Notes: generated from the sequence alone by a model not told the origin. A DNA stretch of 24,307 nt from Candidatus Saccharibacteria bacterium UBA3225 (GCA_002363515.1 DEVX01000013.1:1-24307), one strand, 5' to 3'; shown: positions 1-6,648, numbered from the stretch's first letter. Program-made: numbers and translations.

Positions 1-2
1 AA

Positions 3-275
3 GAATCGTCAGGCACCGTACGTACTGGCGACAGTAAGGAGTACGACCACAGGGACGAGAAGGTCGACAAGAATCCTTCGCCGGTAGAGAAGGGTGTGAA
101 CCCTGATCCTCCGAAGAAGGAGTCCAGCGGCGGATCCAACAAAGAATCCAGCGGCGGATCCAACAAAGAATCCAGCGGCGGATCCAACAAAGAATCCAGC
201 GGCGGATCCAACAAGGGGTCCGACAATAACGATTCCGGCGGGAGTAACGACGAAAAAATCGAAGCTCCCGAATAA
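3..275 (+). CDS. C-terminal end of an unknown, probably surface-exposed protein (partial)
   Basis: The reading frame is open from the left edge (first full codon at base 3) to TAA at 273-275, giving the last 90 residues of a protein whose start lies outside the window. The tail is very hydrophilic: a charged D/K/E/R segment, a proline-containing stretch, four exact copies of the octapeptide ESSGGSNK, and a G/S/N/D-rich end finishing in EAPE. It has no membrane segment, no sorting signal and no recognisable fold. Low-complexity Gly/Ser/Asn tails like this occur at the C-termini of envelope proteins, including some penicillin-binding proteins of this lineage, but nothing seen here proves that. 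A strong hairpin terminator follows about 70 bp downstream. I am confident it is coding because the frame is kept across the repeats and ends in a clean stop; the function is unknown. Confidence 0.75.
   Translation, partial: ESSGTVRTGDSKEYDHRDEKVDKNPSPVEKGVNPDPPKKESSGGSNKESSGGSNKESSGGSNKESSGGSNKGSDNNDSGGSNDEKIEAPE
120..215 (+). repeat. Four tandem 24-bp repeats inside the partial CDS
   Basis: Four head-to-tail 24-bp units begin at 120, 144, 168 and 192. Units 2 and 3 are identical; unit 1 differs only in its first codon (gag for gaa) and unit 4 only in its last codon (aag for aaa). Each unit encodes ESSGGSNK. Both differences are synonymous and sit at the outer edges, which fits recent slippage or unequal crossover within the array. 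Confidence 0.95.
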
Positions 276-283
276 AGCTTCAT

Positions 284-333
284 TTCCCCTATGAATGCCC
301 CAGTTGCGAGGGGCGCCGGATAACCTAGGGGAA
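284..333 (+). other. Nested inverted repeats downstream of the partial CDS (possible structured 3' UTR)
   Basis: An outer 7-bp inverted repeat (TTCCCCT at 284-290 with AGGGGAA at 327-333) encloses a 5-bp one (GCCCC at 297-301 with GGGGC at 310-314). It lies between the stop at 275 and the terminator at 345-377, so it would be in the 3' untranslated region. It could protect the mRNA end or be chance. No known RNA family is recognised. Confidence 0.35.
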
Positions 334-344
334 GCACCTTAAAG

Positions 345-377
345 GGCGGAGAGTCTAAAAACTCTCCGCCTGATTTT
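345..377 (+). terminator. Rho-independent-type terminator of the partial CDS
   Basis: A perfect 10-bp stem (GGCGGAGAGT at 345-354 with ACTCTCCGCC at 361-370) has a 6-nt loop and is followed by TGATTTT. The T run is short, but the stem is strong and sits between the end of the first gene and the promoter region of the next. Confidence 0.8.
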
Positions 378-430
378 CCACGTTTTACTCGGTAATGATC
401 TGATTTGGAGACGATTAACAATGTGGCTAA

Positions 431-436
431 TATAAT
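431..436 (+). promoter_or_regulatory. -10 box for the DUF11 surface protein gene
   Basis: A consensus TATAAT lies 60 bp before the ATG at 497. No good -35 hexamer is visible at 16-18 bp spacing. The mRNA would start near 443 and carry a leader of about 54 nt with an AAGGA ribosome site at 481-485, 11 nt before the ATG. This gene is therefore not leaderless, unlike several others in the window. Confidence 0.55.
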
Positions 437-496
437 CTTTCAAAGAACTTTTTCCACTCTGGATATTTTTACAATCAAGAAAGGAATTAAAACTAT

Positions 497-2995
497 ATGA
501 ATAAGATTGCTAAGGCGGGTATTGGCATCGCAGCCGTTGCTGCTGTTGCTGCTACCGGTGCGCTTGTAGCTTTCGCTTGGGGCCCCTCACGTACTACATA
601 TACGCTTGAAAAGCCTGCTGCAAAAGTTACATTCAACTCTATTACTAATAACAATAAAGAAGTTGGTGATGAGCGCTACTTTGTAAGCGCTTCTCCATAC
701 ACTGGTGATGCTTCTAAAAATCACTGGACTGATAACACTGAAGTTGAGAATGGTAAAGAGTATGTCGTTCGCATGTATGTACATAACAACGCTGCTTCTA
801 ACCTTAATTTAACCGCAAAAGACGTAAAAGCCTACGTCGTTTTGCCAACCACTACTGGTACGGAAATTACCGTAAGTGGTAAAATTACTTCTTCAAACGC
901 CGACCCAGTCTCCGTTTGGGATGAAACTACTTTTAAATCCAAGAATGGCGAAAAGTTCAACCTTGCCTACGTAGACGGTACTGCAAAGTATTATAACAAT
1001 GCTGGTACTTTCAAACTCGGCACAAGCGTATTTACTAACTCTGGTCAGCTTCTTGGCTATAGCAAGATGGATGGTAATATTCCAGGCTGTATTCAATACT
1101 CTGGTTACCTCACCTTCCATGTTAAAGCTCAATTCGCTGCTAAACCAGCTCTCAAAATCCAAAAGGAAGTGAAACTTCTTGGTACTAATACTTGGAGCGA
1201 ACAAATTAAAGCCAAAGCTGGCGACACTGTTCGTTATCGTATTCAGGTTGAGAATACTGGTAATACGCAATTGCAGAACGTTCACGTTTTCGACGTTCTT
1301 CCTAAGGGTCTAACTTACGTGAAAGGTTCGACTACTGTTGCTAATGCTACTAATCCAAAAGGCATCGCTGTTAGCGATAACATCGTTACAGATAACGGTA
1401 TCAATATCGGTACTTATGGCGCCGGCGCAAATGCTTGGATCTACTTCAACGCTACGGTCGATAAGTCCGTAAGTGAAGAATGTGGTAATACGATTCTTCG
1501 TAACATCGCACAAACTTCCGCTGGTTCCAGCACTGGTACTAAAGAAGATACGGCAGACGTCATTGTTGACGGTAAAACCTGTAAAGATGGCTTTACTATT
1601 GACAAGAAAGTAAAGAACGCTGCTGGTGAGTATGTTGAAACCGCTAACCTTAAGGCTGGCGAAAATGCTCATTATCGTATTGCATTCAAGAATACTGGTG
1701 ACACCACTTTGAAGAACGTCATCATCAAAGATACTCTTCCTGCAAACATGACCTATGTCAAAGGTAGCACGAAGATCGACAGCAAAGCTGCTGCTGATGG
1801 CATCGTTTCTGACGCTGGCCTTAACATCGGTAACGTAGCTGCCGGTAAGACCGTATATGTCTACTTTGATGCTCTTGTTGCTAAGACTCTTGGTGACAAG
1901 TGTGAAACTACCACCCTTACTAACACCGTTAAGGGTACTTACAATAAAGATGACAAGACTGCTAAGACTGACACTGCAGTCGTAAAGATTGAAGGTAAAA
2001 CCTGTAAAGATGGCTTTACTATCGACAAGAAAGTAAAAGATGCCAACGGTAATTATGTAGAAAGCACCACCCTTAAGGCTGGCGAAACTGCACATTATCG
2101 TATTGAATTCAAGAACACTGGCGACAACGAACTCAAGAACGTTGTTCTCAAAGATACGCTACCTTCCAAGATGACCTATGTTAAGGGCAGCACCAAGATC
2201 GGTAGCACGGCTGCAGGTGACGGCATCGTCTCTGGCGAAGGCCTCAACATCGGCAACGTAGCTGCTGGTAAATCCGTTTATATCTACTTTGACGCTAAGG
2301 TTAACGCTGGCGTAGGCGAAGATTGTGCCGACGCTACCCTAACTAACATTGTTGAAGGTAAATATAACAATGACGATAAAACCTCCAAGACTGACACTGC
2401 AGTCGTAAAGGTTGACGGCAAAGAATGTAAAGATGGCTTCATCATCAACAAGATGGTTCAGGCCGACGGTGGTAAAGAGTGGAGTGAAAACGTCACTGTT
2501 AAGGCAGGCGACAAAGTTCGCTATCGCATTCAATTCAAGAACACTGGCGAAACAACTCTGAAGAATGTCGTAATTCGCGATCTTCTTCCAAGCAATATGA
2601 CCTACGTCAAAGGCAGTACGATTCTTTACAATTCTGCAAACACCAACGGCGAAACTCTTGCCGACGGTATCGTATCGACCGAAGGTATCAACATTGGCGA
2701 TTATGCCAAGGGTACCGAAGCAACGATTTACTTCTACGCTACGGTCAATGCATCTTTGAAAGATAACTGTAACGATTCTACTCTTACCAACACTGTAAAA
2801 GGTAAGTACAACAACGACAGCAATACTGAGAAATCGGATACTGCTGACGTTACCGTACCTGGTAAGGACTGCAAAGAACCAACTCCAACGCCATATCTCC
2901 CAGAGACTGGTGCAGGAGAAATTATCAGCGGTGTGCTTGGCCTTGCTGCCGTAAGCACTGCTGCTGGCTACTATATCATTAGCCGCAAAAAATAA
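497..2995 (+). CDS. LPETG-anchored surface protein with four DUF11 repeats
   Basis: This is an 832-residue secreted, wall-anchored protein. Residues 5-28 form an alanine/valine-rich signal or membrane segment. Residues 30-215 are a non-repeated N-terminal domain of a kind common in Saccharibacteria surface proteins. Four DUF11 modules follow, starting near residue 216, 362, 503 and 644, each with the pattern KAGDxxxYRIxxxNTG, then LPxxMTYVKGST, then GIVS..GLNIG. The last three start exactly 141 residues apart. Each module ends with two cysteines (for example a DKC..GKTC pattern), which could form a disulfide. The C-terminus has LPETG at 801-805, a hydrophobic helix and an RKK tail, which is a classical sortase signal; no sortase gene is in the window. 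The family typically forms stalk-like adhesins, so a role in host-cell contact is inferred. The gene stands alone between terminators. Confidence in type is high; the binding partner is unknown. Confidence 0.93.
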   Translation: MNKIAKAGIGIAAVAAVAATGALVAFAWGPSRTTYTLEKPAAKVTFNSITNNNKEVGDERYFVSASPYTGDASKNHWTDNTEVENGKEYVVRMYVHNNAASNLNLTAKDVKAYVVLPTTTGTEITVSGKITSSNADPVSVWDETTFKSKNGEKFNLAYVDGTAKYYNNAGTFKLGTSVFTNSGQLLGYSKMDGNIPGCIQYSGYLTFHVKAQFAAKPALKIQKEVKLLGTNTWSEQIKAKAGDTVRYRIQVENTGNTQLQNVHVFDVLPKGLTYVKGSTTVANATNPKGIAVSDNIVTDNGINIGTYGAGANAWIYFNATVDKSVSEECGNTILRNIAQTSAGSSTGTKEDTADVIVDGKTCKDGFTIDKKVKNAAGEYVETANLKAGENAHYRIAFKNTGDTTLKNVIIKDTLPANMTYVKGSTKIDSKAAADGIVSDAGLNIGNVAAGKTVYVYFDALVAKTLGDKCETTTLTNTVKGTYNKDDKTAKTDTAVVKIEGKTCKDGFTIDKKVKDANGNYVESTTLKAGETAHYRIEFKNTGDNELKNVVLKDTLPSKMTYVKGSTKIGSTAAGDGIVSGEGLNIGNVAAGKSVYIYFDAKVNAGVGEDCADATLTNIVEGKYNNDDKTSKTDTAVVKVDGKECKDGFIINKMVQADGGKEWSENVTVKAGDKVRYRIQFKNTGETTLKNVVIRDLLPSNMTYVKGSTILYNSANTNGETLADGIVSTEGINIGDYAKGTEATIYFYATVNASLKDNCNDSTLTNTVKGKYNNDSNTEKSDTADVTVPGKDCKEPTPTPYLPETGAGEIISGVLGLAAVSTAAGYYIISRKK
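1142..2872 (+). repeat. Four DUF11-coding repeats, the last three with an exact 423-bp period
   Basis: The Cys codons that open modules 2, 3 and 4 lie at 1580, 2003 and 2426, exactly 423 bp apart, and the closing Cys codon of module 4 is at 2870. Modules 2 and 3 are nearly identical at DNA level over the 44 bp from 1571 and from 1994, with one mismatch. Module 1 and module 4 are more diverged. This pattern points to recent duplication or gene conversion between modules 2 and 3. Confidence 0.9.
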
Positions 2996-3053
2996 GTTGA
3001 CCGCCTAGTATAGAGCTTTCCCAGAAGCTTTTAGATGGACGGGAAACTAATAT

Positions 3054-3087
3054 AAAAATACTCCTCGAGCAATCGGGGAGTATTTTT
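3054..3087. terminator. Bidirectional terminator between the DUF11 gene and folD
   Basis: A-tract, stem, T-tract arrangement: ATACTCCTCGA pairs with TCGGGGAGTAT around a GCAA tetraloop (GNRA type) at 3069-3072, with A and T runs on the two sides. It can therefore stop transcription from both directions, as expected between these convergent genes. Confidence 0.92.
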
Positions 3088-3094
3088 TGTGCGT

Positions 3095-3871
3095 TTATTT
3101 TTGTGCCGCCTGCAACACGCGCTCGAACAGCATTGTCACGGTGAGTGGCCCCACGCCACCAATCTTTGGTGTAATCGTCAAATCTTCGCGCTCACGCACA
3201 GCATCATCCACATCGCCTTTAATTACGCCACCTTCGGAAGCTGTGCCAGCATCGACTACTACCGCGCCGTATTTGAGCATTGTACTTTTGATCAATCCAG
3301 GTACGCCCGTAGCCGTTACGACTACGTCGCAATCCGGCAGAGTTGATGTATCATCACCCTTGTCGTATACTGTTACATCGTATCCGCTTTCGCGCCACAT
3401 TTTTTCAAGCGGCGCGCCGACTAATTTACCGTGTCCGACAATTCCGAGTTTCTTTTTATGTAAGTCAATTCCGTAACCAGTCAACAGCCAATGAATTGCC
3501 ATTGCGGTCGCTGTGTCTGATTCTCCACGTAGTCCGTCAACATCCTTCGCTACTGGTATTAAGTCCAAAATTGACATATCGCATTCGGATAGCGGCAACT
3601 GCACTATGATGCCAGTTATTGTTTCGTCCTTCGCTGCGGCCCGAATCTTCTCCTCGGCATCGTTTGCGGCTATTTTCGTCACTGCGACTTCTATGCCAAT
3701 ATCCTCGCCGTAAACTTGCTTTAGTGACATATACTTTGCAATTACGGGCGAATTGTTGTCGTAGAATATTGCTAGCTTCGGGAAAATTTTTCGGCTACGC
3801 AAGGCTTTTACGATATGCGCCTGGCGCTCTTTTATATATCCTGCCAGCTCGCGGCCATTTAATTCTTTCAT
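3095..3871 (-). CDS. folD: Bifunctional methylenetetrahydrofolate dehydrogenase/cyclohydrolase
   Basis: FolD interconverts 5,10-methylene-, 5,10-methenyl- and 10-formyl-tetrahydrofolate in the cytoplasm, supplying one-carbon units. The 258-residue product is shorter than the usual 280-300. Visible hallmarks are the catalytic lysine region SLKQVYGEDIGI (Lys51), GIIVQLPL (Gln91), KDVDG (Asp112), and the C-terminal GGVGPLTVTML. The dinucleotide-binding motif reads GHGKLVGAP in place of the common GRSxxVGxP, and the PVPGG motif reads PKIGG, so cofactor preference may differ from model enzymes. The ATG overlaps the murB stop (ATGA, 4 nt), so the two genes form an operon with probable translational coupling. 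The pair shares no pathway; grouping probably reflects compact packing. A terminator follows directly. Identification is firm. Confidence 0.95.
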   Translation of the reverse strand: MKELNGRELAGYIKERQAHIVKALRSRKIFPKLAIFYDNNSPVIAKYMSLKQVYGEDIGIEVAVTKIAANDAEEKIRAAAKDETITGIIVQLPLSECDMSILDLIPVAKDVDGLRGESDTATAMAIHWLLTGYGIDLHKKKLGIVGHGKLVGAPLEKMWRESGYDVTVYDKGDDTSTLPDCDVVVTATGVPGLIKSTMLKYGAVVVDAGTASEGGVIKGDVDDAVREREDLTITPKIGGVGPLTVTMLFERVLQAAQK

Positions 3872-4899
3872 TCGTCTCCTAACTCCATCGGTTCTTGCTC
3901 TAGTGTGTAACCAAATTCTTCTTTTACGGCATCTATCACTGCCTGACGCGCTTTCGCTAAATCTGCATAATTCTTCGCATTCTCGTTGATTAAGATTAGA
4001 GCCGCCTTATCTGATACACGCATGCCGTAGAATTCCTTACCTTTTAGTCCAGCATGCTCAATCAGCCAACCGCTTGGTATCTTACCGCCATCCCAAACCG
4101 GAATGCCTTTTTTCTTAGCCCCCTCGGCCTCCTTTTCGTTGAGGTAAATATTCTTAAAGAATGAGCCCGCCGAGGCGAATTCTGCCGGATCAGGTAACTT
4201 GCCAGCACGAATCTCCGCCACCGCATCGCGCACAATTTGCGGAGTAAACTCCGTCACGCCGCGCTCATCGAAATAGGCCTGGAGAGAAGTGTAGAATGGC
4301 GGTTTCAGCCAATGCTTGTGTAATTCTACCGTGACGCTAGAGATGAAATAGCGCCCCACGCCGTCGCCAGTATTAAAAATACTGTGGCGGTAGCCGAGGT
4401 CCAACTCGTCGGCCATCATATGTTTGAAAAGATTATCACGACAGTCATAAACGCACACTGAATGTAAAGTTTGCGCTATCTCTTGACCATAGGCACCCAC
4501 GTTTTGGACTGGCGCTGCGCCAACCGTGCCAGGTATTTTCGACAACGCCTCGATACCAGAGTAGCCATAACTCTCGCCGTTCCAGAGTTTTACGCTGTAT
4601 TCTACTAAATCGTCTAATAGGTCGCCACTTTTGGCGCAGAGACGTATCTTGGCTGGGTCGCTATCTATTACATAAATGCCGTGTAATTTATTCACGAGAA
4701 TGACGCCTTTAAAGCCGCCGTCGCGTCCAATTACATTACTGCCACTACCTAAGATATATGTTGGCAGTTTTTTCTCGGCCGCAAAATGATAAGCTTCCGC
4801 CAAATCTTTATCTTCTTCGATATCGATGACATACCTTGCATTTCCGCCAAGACGCATGGTTGTTAGTGTTGATATTGCTACATTCTCGCGTATCTTCAT
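3868..4899 (-). CDS. murB: UDP-N-acetylenolpyruvoylglucosamine reductase
   Basis: MurB is a FAD enzyme that reduces UDP-GlcNAc-enolpyruvate to UDP-MurNAc with NADPH, the second committed step of peptidoglycan synthesis. The 343-residue length matches the E. coli-like class. Visible motifs are TTMRLGG near the start, the FAD-binding LGSGSN (50-55), IPGTVGAAPVQNVGAYGQE (122-140), YRHS (Tyr170, Arg171), SAGSFFKN (243-250, with the catalytic Ser246) and a C-terminal Glu336. The open frame extends 29 codons upstream to 4986, but I chose the ATG at 4899. The family begins there, the extension has no homology-like character, and it would cover the promoter. There is no ribosome binding site; instead TATAAT ends 6 nt before the ATG, which predicts a leaderless mRNA. 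It is the first gene of the murB-folD operon. Confidence 0.95.
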   Translation of the reverse strand: MKIRENVAISTLTTMRLGGNARYVIDIEEDKDLAEAYHFAAEKKLPTYILGSGSNVIGRDGGFKGVILVNKLHGIYVIDSDPAKIRLCAKSGDLLDDLVEYSVKLWNGESYGYSGIEALSKIPGTVGAAPVQNVGAYGQEIAQTLHSVCVYDCRDNLFKHMMADELDLGYRHSIFNTGDGVGRYFISSVTVELHKHWLKPPFYTSLQAYFDERGVTEFTPQIVRDAVAEIRAGKLPDPAEFASAGSFFKNIYLNEKEAEGAKKKGIPVWDGGKIPSGWLIEHAGLKGKEFYGMRVSDKAALILINENAKNYADLAKARQAVIDAVKEEFGYTLEQEPMELGDE

Positions 4900-4905
4900 G
4901 CGATA

Positions 4906-4914
4906 ATTATACCA
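4906..4914 (-). promoter_or_regulatory. Extended -10 promoter of murB, predicted leaderless
   Basis: On the minus strand TGGTATAAT (extended -10) is followed by six bases (TATCGC) and then the murB ATG. Transcription normally starts about 7 nt past the hexamer, so the mRNA should begin at or next to the A of the ATG. The -35 region is weak, which suits an extended -10 promoter. Confidence 0.8.
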
Positions 4915-4950
4915 CCAGGCGCATAAAACTACTACAAATTCCGCCCTTGA

Positions 4951-4979
4951 TTGACAATTATTAGTAATAGTGGCATAAT
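4951..4979 (+). promoter_or_regulatory. Promoter for the gene at 5025, divergent from murB
   Basis: TTGACA at 4951-4956, a 17-bp spacer and CATAAT at 4974-4979 form a near-consensus vegetative promoter. The expected start near 4986 gives a leader of about 40 nt containing a strong ribosome site. Confidence 0.85.
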
Positions 4980-5024
4980 TAAACAATGCACATTAATAGT
5001 ACAGAATAGAAAGGGGGTAAACTA

Positions 5025-5633
5025 TTGGGAGAACTCTCATTTAGTATTCCTAACACTGTCAGGCTTGGTAATATTGCGGAATATGTCGCACCTAATTTAT
5101 ACGAAGCGGCGCAGGCGCGTGTCAAAGAAGGCATAAAACAGAGCAGTCGCGTAGTTATCACGTCCGCACAATGGCGAGAGTTATGCGAGCTTGAGGCGAA
5201 AAATCGAGAAAAACTTCCAGAGCCTTTTTCTCGCGAAGTGTTGTCGCGCGATTTTTGTCTCGAAATTGCTAACACGGACTATCTCGTCAGCTATCGACAG
5301 TCCGAATTTACATCAATCAATCTCGAAGATGGTCGACAGCTCGAACCGAAAGTCGACAGTTTAATCGGTTGGCGTGATCACATTGAGTTATATAAGGACG
5401 GTCGGTGGCGCAAAAAAGGCGAAAAAGGCGGATTCAAACAGCACATTGGCGGTATTGGGCTTCTTTATGAAAAAGAACGAGCGCCCAAAGTCGCCTATTA
5501 CTGGATCGGCCTGGCAAGCGAAGCGGCCGAAGAGGTGATCATAGATATCCTCAGCGATTATTTCGCAGTGCAGTATGCATATTATGTACTGCCCGATCTG
5601 GTCGCCGGCATAGAACACATCTGCAACGACTGA
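5025..5633 (+). CDS. Hypothetical protein (202 aa), TTG start
   Basis: I do not recognise this protein. It is 202 residues long, soluble, mixed alpha/beta in character and rich in charged residues, with no signal peptide or membrane segment. The middle holds a Trp/Lys/Arg-rich stretch (GWRDHIELYKDGRWRKKGEK, about residues 114-133) followed by a glycine-rich turn (HIGGIGLLYEKE). The start is TTG at 5025, decided by the strong ribosome site AAAGGGGG at 5010-5017 about 7 nt before it and by the lack of an ATG nearby. The gene has its own good promoter and its own terminator, so it is a single-gene unit. It lies between divergent murB and a tRNA-Arg gene, and the context gives no functional clue. 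Confidence 0.8.
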   Translation: MGELSFSIPNTVRLGNIAEYVAPNLYEAAQARVKEGIKQSSRVVITSAQWRELCELEAKNREKLPEPFSREVLSRDFCLEIANTDYLVSYRQSEFTSINLEDGRQLEPKVDSLIGWRDHIELYKDGRWRKKGEKGGFKQHIGGIGLLYEKERAPKVAYYWIGLASEAAEEVIIDILSDYFAVQYAYYVLPDLVAGIEHICND

Positions 5634-5652
5634 TTCTGTACAGAGAAGACGA

Positions 5653-5676
5653 GCGGTCCTCACGGGCCGCCTTTTT
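5653..5676 (+). terminator. Terminator of the gene at 5025
   Basis: GCGGTCC at 5653-5659 pairs with GGGCCGC at 5664-5670 (one G-U pair) around a 4-nt loop, followed by CTTTTT. It sits just before the tRNA-Arg promoter. Confidence 0.85.
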
Positions 5677-5683
5677 AATTGCG

Positions 5684-5692
5684 TGTTAAAAT
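5684..5692 (+). promoter_or_regulatory. Extended -10 promoter of tRNA-Arg(CCG)
   Basis: TGTTAAAAT, an extended -10 element, ends 10 nt before the first base of the tRNA. The two other tRNA promoters in the window have the same type of element at a similar distance. Confidence 0.6.
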
Positions 5693-5702
5693 ATAGCCAA
5701 GT

Positions 5703-5777
5703 GCACCCGTAGCTCAGTGGAAGAGCACTGGTTTCCGGTACCAGGTGTCGCAGGTTCGACTCCTGTCGGGTGTACCA
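5703..5777 (+). tRNA. tRNA-Arg, anticodon CCG
   Basis: A full cloverleaf is visible. The acceptor GCACCCG pairs with CGGGTGT (first pair G-U). The D stem is GCTC/GAGC. The anticodon stem CTGGT/ACCAG holds the loop TTCCGGT, with anticodon CCG at 5735-5737 reading CGG. The T stem is GCAGG/CCTGT with loop TTCGACT. The discriminator is A and the CCA end is encoded. Its acceptor and D stem are the same as in the tRNA-Arg(TCG) 1 kb downstream, so the two are probably paralogues. Confidence 0.96.
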
Positions 5778-5805
5778 TCCGAAATGATTTATAATTAAAA
5801 TACAT

Positions 5806-5838
5806 AAAGAGCCGCTCACTTGAGTGGCATCACTCTTT
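5806..5838 (+). terminator. Probable terminator of tRNA-Arg(CCG)
   Basis: AAAGAG (5806-5811) can pair with CTCTTT (5833-5838) around an inner hairpin. GAGTG/CACTC with loop GCAT, followed by TTT, is the simplest form. The U run is short, so activity is uncertain. Confidence 0.5.
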
Positions 5839-5873
5839 GTCAATAATTGTCTTTGCTTGCTATTAATGGCATG

Positions 5874-5897
5874 AAAAATGCCCCGCCGAAGCGAGGC
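5874..5897 (-). terminator. Terminator of the small gene at 5946-6116
   Basis: On the minus strand a 7-bp stem GCCTCGC/GCGGGGC closes a TTCG tetraloop and is followed by ATTTTT. A second small GC-rich hairpin (GGGGC/GCCCC) lies just upstream at about 5899-5912. UUCG loops are very stable, so this is a convincing intrinsic terminator. Confidence 0.88.
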
Positions 5898-5945
5898 GAG
5901 GGGCTGGAGCCCCGAGAGATATGTGCTGGTTAAAGCTTAGAGGTG

Positions 5946-6116
5946 TCAGCTGGCTGTTTTCTGTGCTGACTCTTCGTCGGTGTTATCTGTGCGTGCGGAC
6001 TCATCCTCCGCCGGTGCGACGTGAATTGCAGCTCTTTCTGTCTGCACGCCGGCCCTTTCTGCCGCTTTGGTCCATGAAACATCCTGACGTCTGCGATCGG
6101 TAATTGTGCGTCCCAT
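5946..6116 (-). CDS. Small charged hypothetical protein (56 aa)
   Basis: I do not recognise this protein. The reading frame runs from ATG at 6116 to TGA at 5946-5948 and encodes 56 residues. The N-terminal half is basic (MGRTITDRRRQD, with KAAERAG after a Trp at position 15) and the C-terminal half acidic and polar, with no hydrophobic segment. It is supported by an ideal ribosome site, AAAGGAGG five bases before the ATG, a consensus promoter 145 bp upstream, and a UUCG-loop terminator 50 bp downstream. Together these make a complete transcription unit. A longer open frame (5930-6253) overlaps it in another frame but has no ribosome site. The basic head could bind nucleic acid, but this is a guess. 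Confidence 0.72.
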   Translation of the reverse strand: MGRTITDRRRQDVSWTKAAERAGVQTERAAIHVAPAEDESARTDNTDEESAQKTAS

Positions 6117-6161
6117 TTTAACCTCCTTTTAAAATAACAACAATCACATCGGTAATTGTGC
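6096..6161 (-). repeat. 14-bp direct repeat spanning the leader and start of the small gene
   Basis: The sequence ATCGGTAATTGTGC occurs at 6096-6109 (inside the first codons of the 56-aa gene) and again at 6148-6161 (in its leader), 52 bp apart, both in the same orientation. It could be an operator pair, an RNA feature, or the trace of a local duplication. A leader of about 137 nt is long for this compact genome. Confidence 0.6.
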
Positions 6162-6260
6162 AGCTTGTGCATGCATGGGCGAAATCTAACATTGTTGCAT
6201 CCATTTGTTGCGATACGCTGTATAGATAACGCCCAAGCACTAACCTTAAACAACTATACT

Positions 6261-6290
6261 ATTATAACACGCAATACCCCAAATTGTCAA
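6261..6290 (-). promoter_or_regulatory. Promoter of the small gene at 5946-6116
   Basis: On the minus strand TTGACA (6290-6285), an 18-bp spacer and TATAAT (6266-6261) with an extended TGT just before it form one of the best promoters in the window. Transcription should start near 6254. Confidence 0.85.
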
Positions 6291-6308
6291 GCCCACTTTT
6301 GTTAAAAA

Positions 6309-6581
6309 CTAACCATGCAGGTTGTCGTAGGCGTCGTCAAAAATTTGCGCATACACCCTCTGCAGAAGCAGATGCTCGCTTTTAGTGATTCCTGGCATAT
6401 ACAGGAGCGCAATAGGCTCCAGCAGGGGCAGATCCCCGACGAAGTTTACTCCGCTTTGCTGCAGATAACGGAAAAGCCGACCACCAAGTATTGGCAACAA
6501 TCGCCGCAAATCATCATCGGGGCTAACCAGCAATAACTCCGACTTGGCTTGCTGTTTGCTAGGATACTTAACAATACTCAA
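6309..6581 (-). CDS. Small helix-hairpin-helix protein resembling the RNA polymerase alpha C-terminal domain
   Basis: The protein is 90 residues, and its second half (from about LGGRLFRYLQQSGVNFVGDL) resembles the alpha-CTD/HhH pattern: a helix, then sGVN.vGDL, then a leucine-rich segment, then MPGIxKSE and a final helix. In RNA polymerase this fold binds DNA and activators; related HhH units bind DNA non-specifically. The frame is open from 6623, but I chose TTG at 6581, which has AGGGAGGTG five bases before it. The upstream part lacks such support. It has no signal peptide or membrane segment. The gene lies between two tRNA-Arg genes on the opposite strand. A role as a stand-alone DNA-binding or transcription-associated factor is an inference; the family resemblance was judged by eye. 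Confidence 0.65.
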   Translation of the reverse strand: MSIVKYPSKQQAKSELLLVSPDDDLRRLLPILGGRLFRYLQQSGVNFVGDLPLLEPIALLYMPGITKSEHLLLQRVYAQIFDDAYDNLHG

Positions 6582-6648
6582 AATTCCACCTCCCTTGAAG
6601 AAAATGAGATTTAAAGGACACACCTATGTCTATACCTAGGCTGTTTTA

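Noticed and set aside
1571..2430. Regular repeats considered as a CRISPR array
   Set aside because: The repeats are 423 bp, in frame and encode DUF11 modules; no short repeats with unique spacers occur anywhere in the window.
4900..4986. 29-codon N-terminal extension of murB
   Set aside because: It covers the murB promoter and part of the divergent promoter; MurB proteins begin at the inner ATG.
5633..5650. Palindromic TTCTGTACAGAGAA as a LexA-type operator
   Set aside because: It lies after a stop codon and before a terminator, away from any promoter, and does not match a known SOS box.
5388..5843. Minus-strand frame of 151 codons with WYTRQESNLRHLVPETSALPLSYG
   Set aside because: Again an artefact of reading the opposite strand of a tRNA (tRNA-Arg CCG), and it overlaps the hypothetical gene at 5025.
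5930..6253. 107-codon minus-strand frame overlapping the small gene
   Set aside because: It starts with TTG, has no ribosome site, and reads in a different frame from the 56-codon ORF that has an ideal ribosome site and clear transcription signals.
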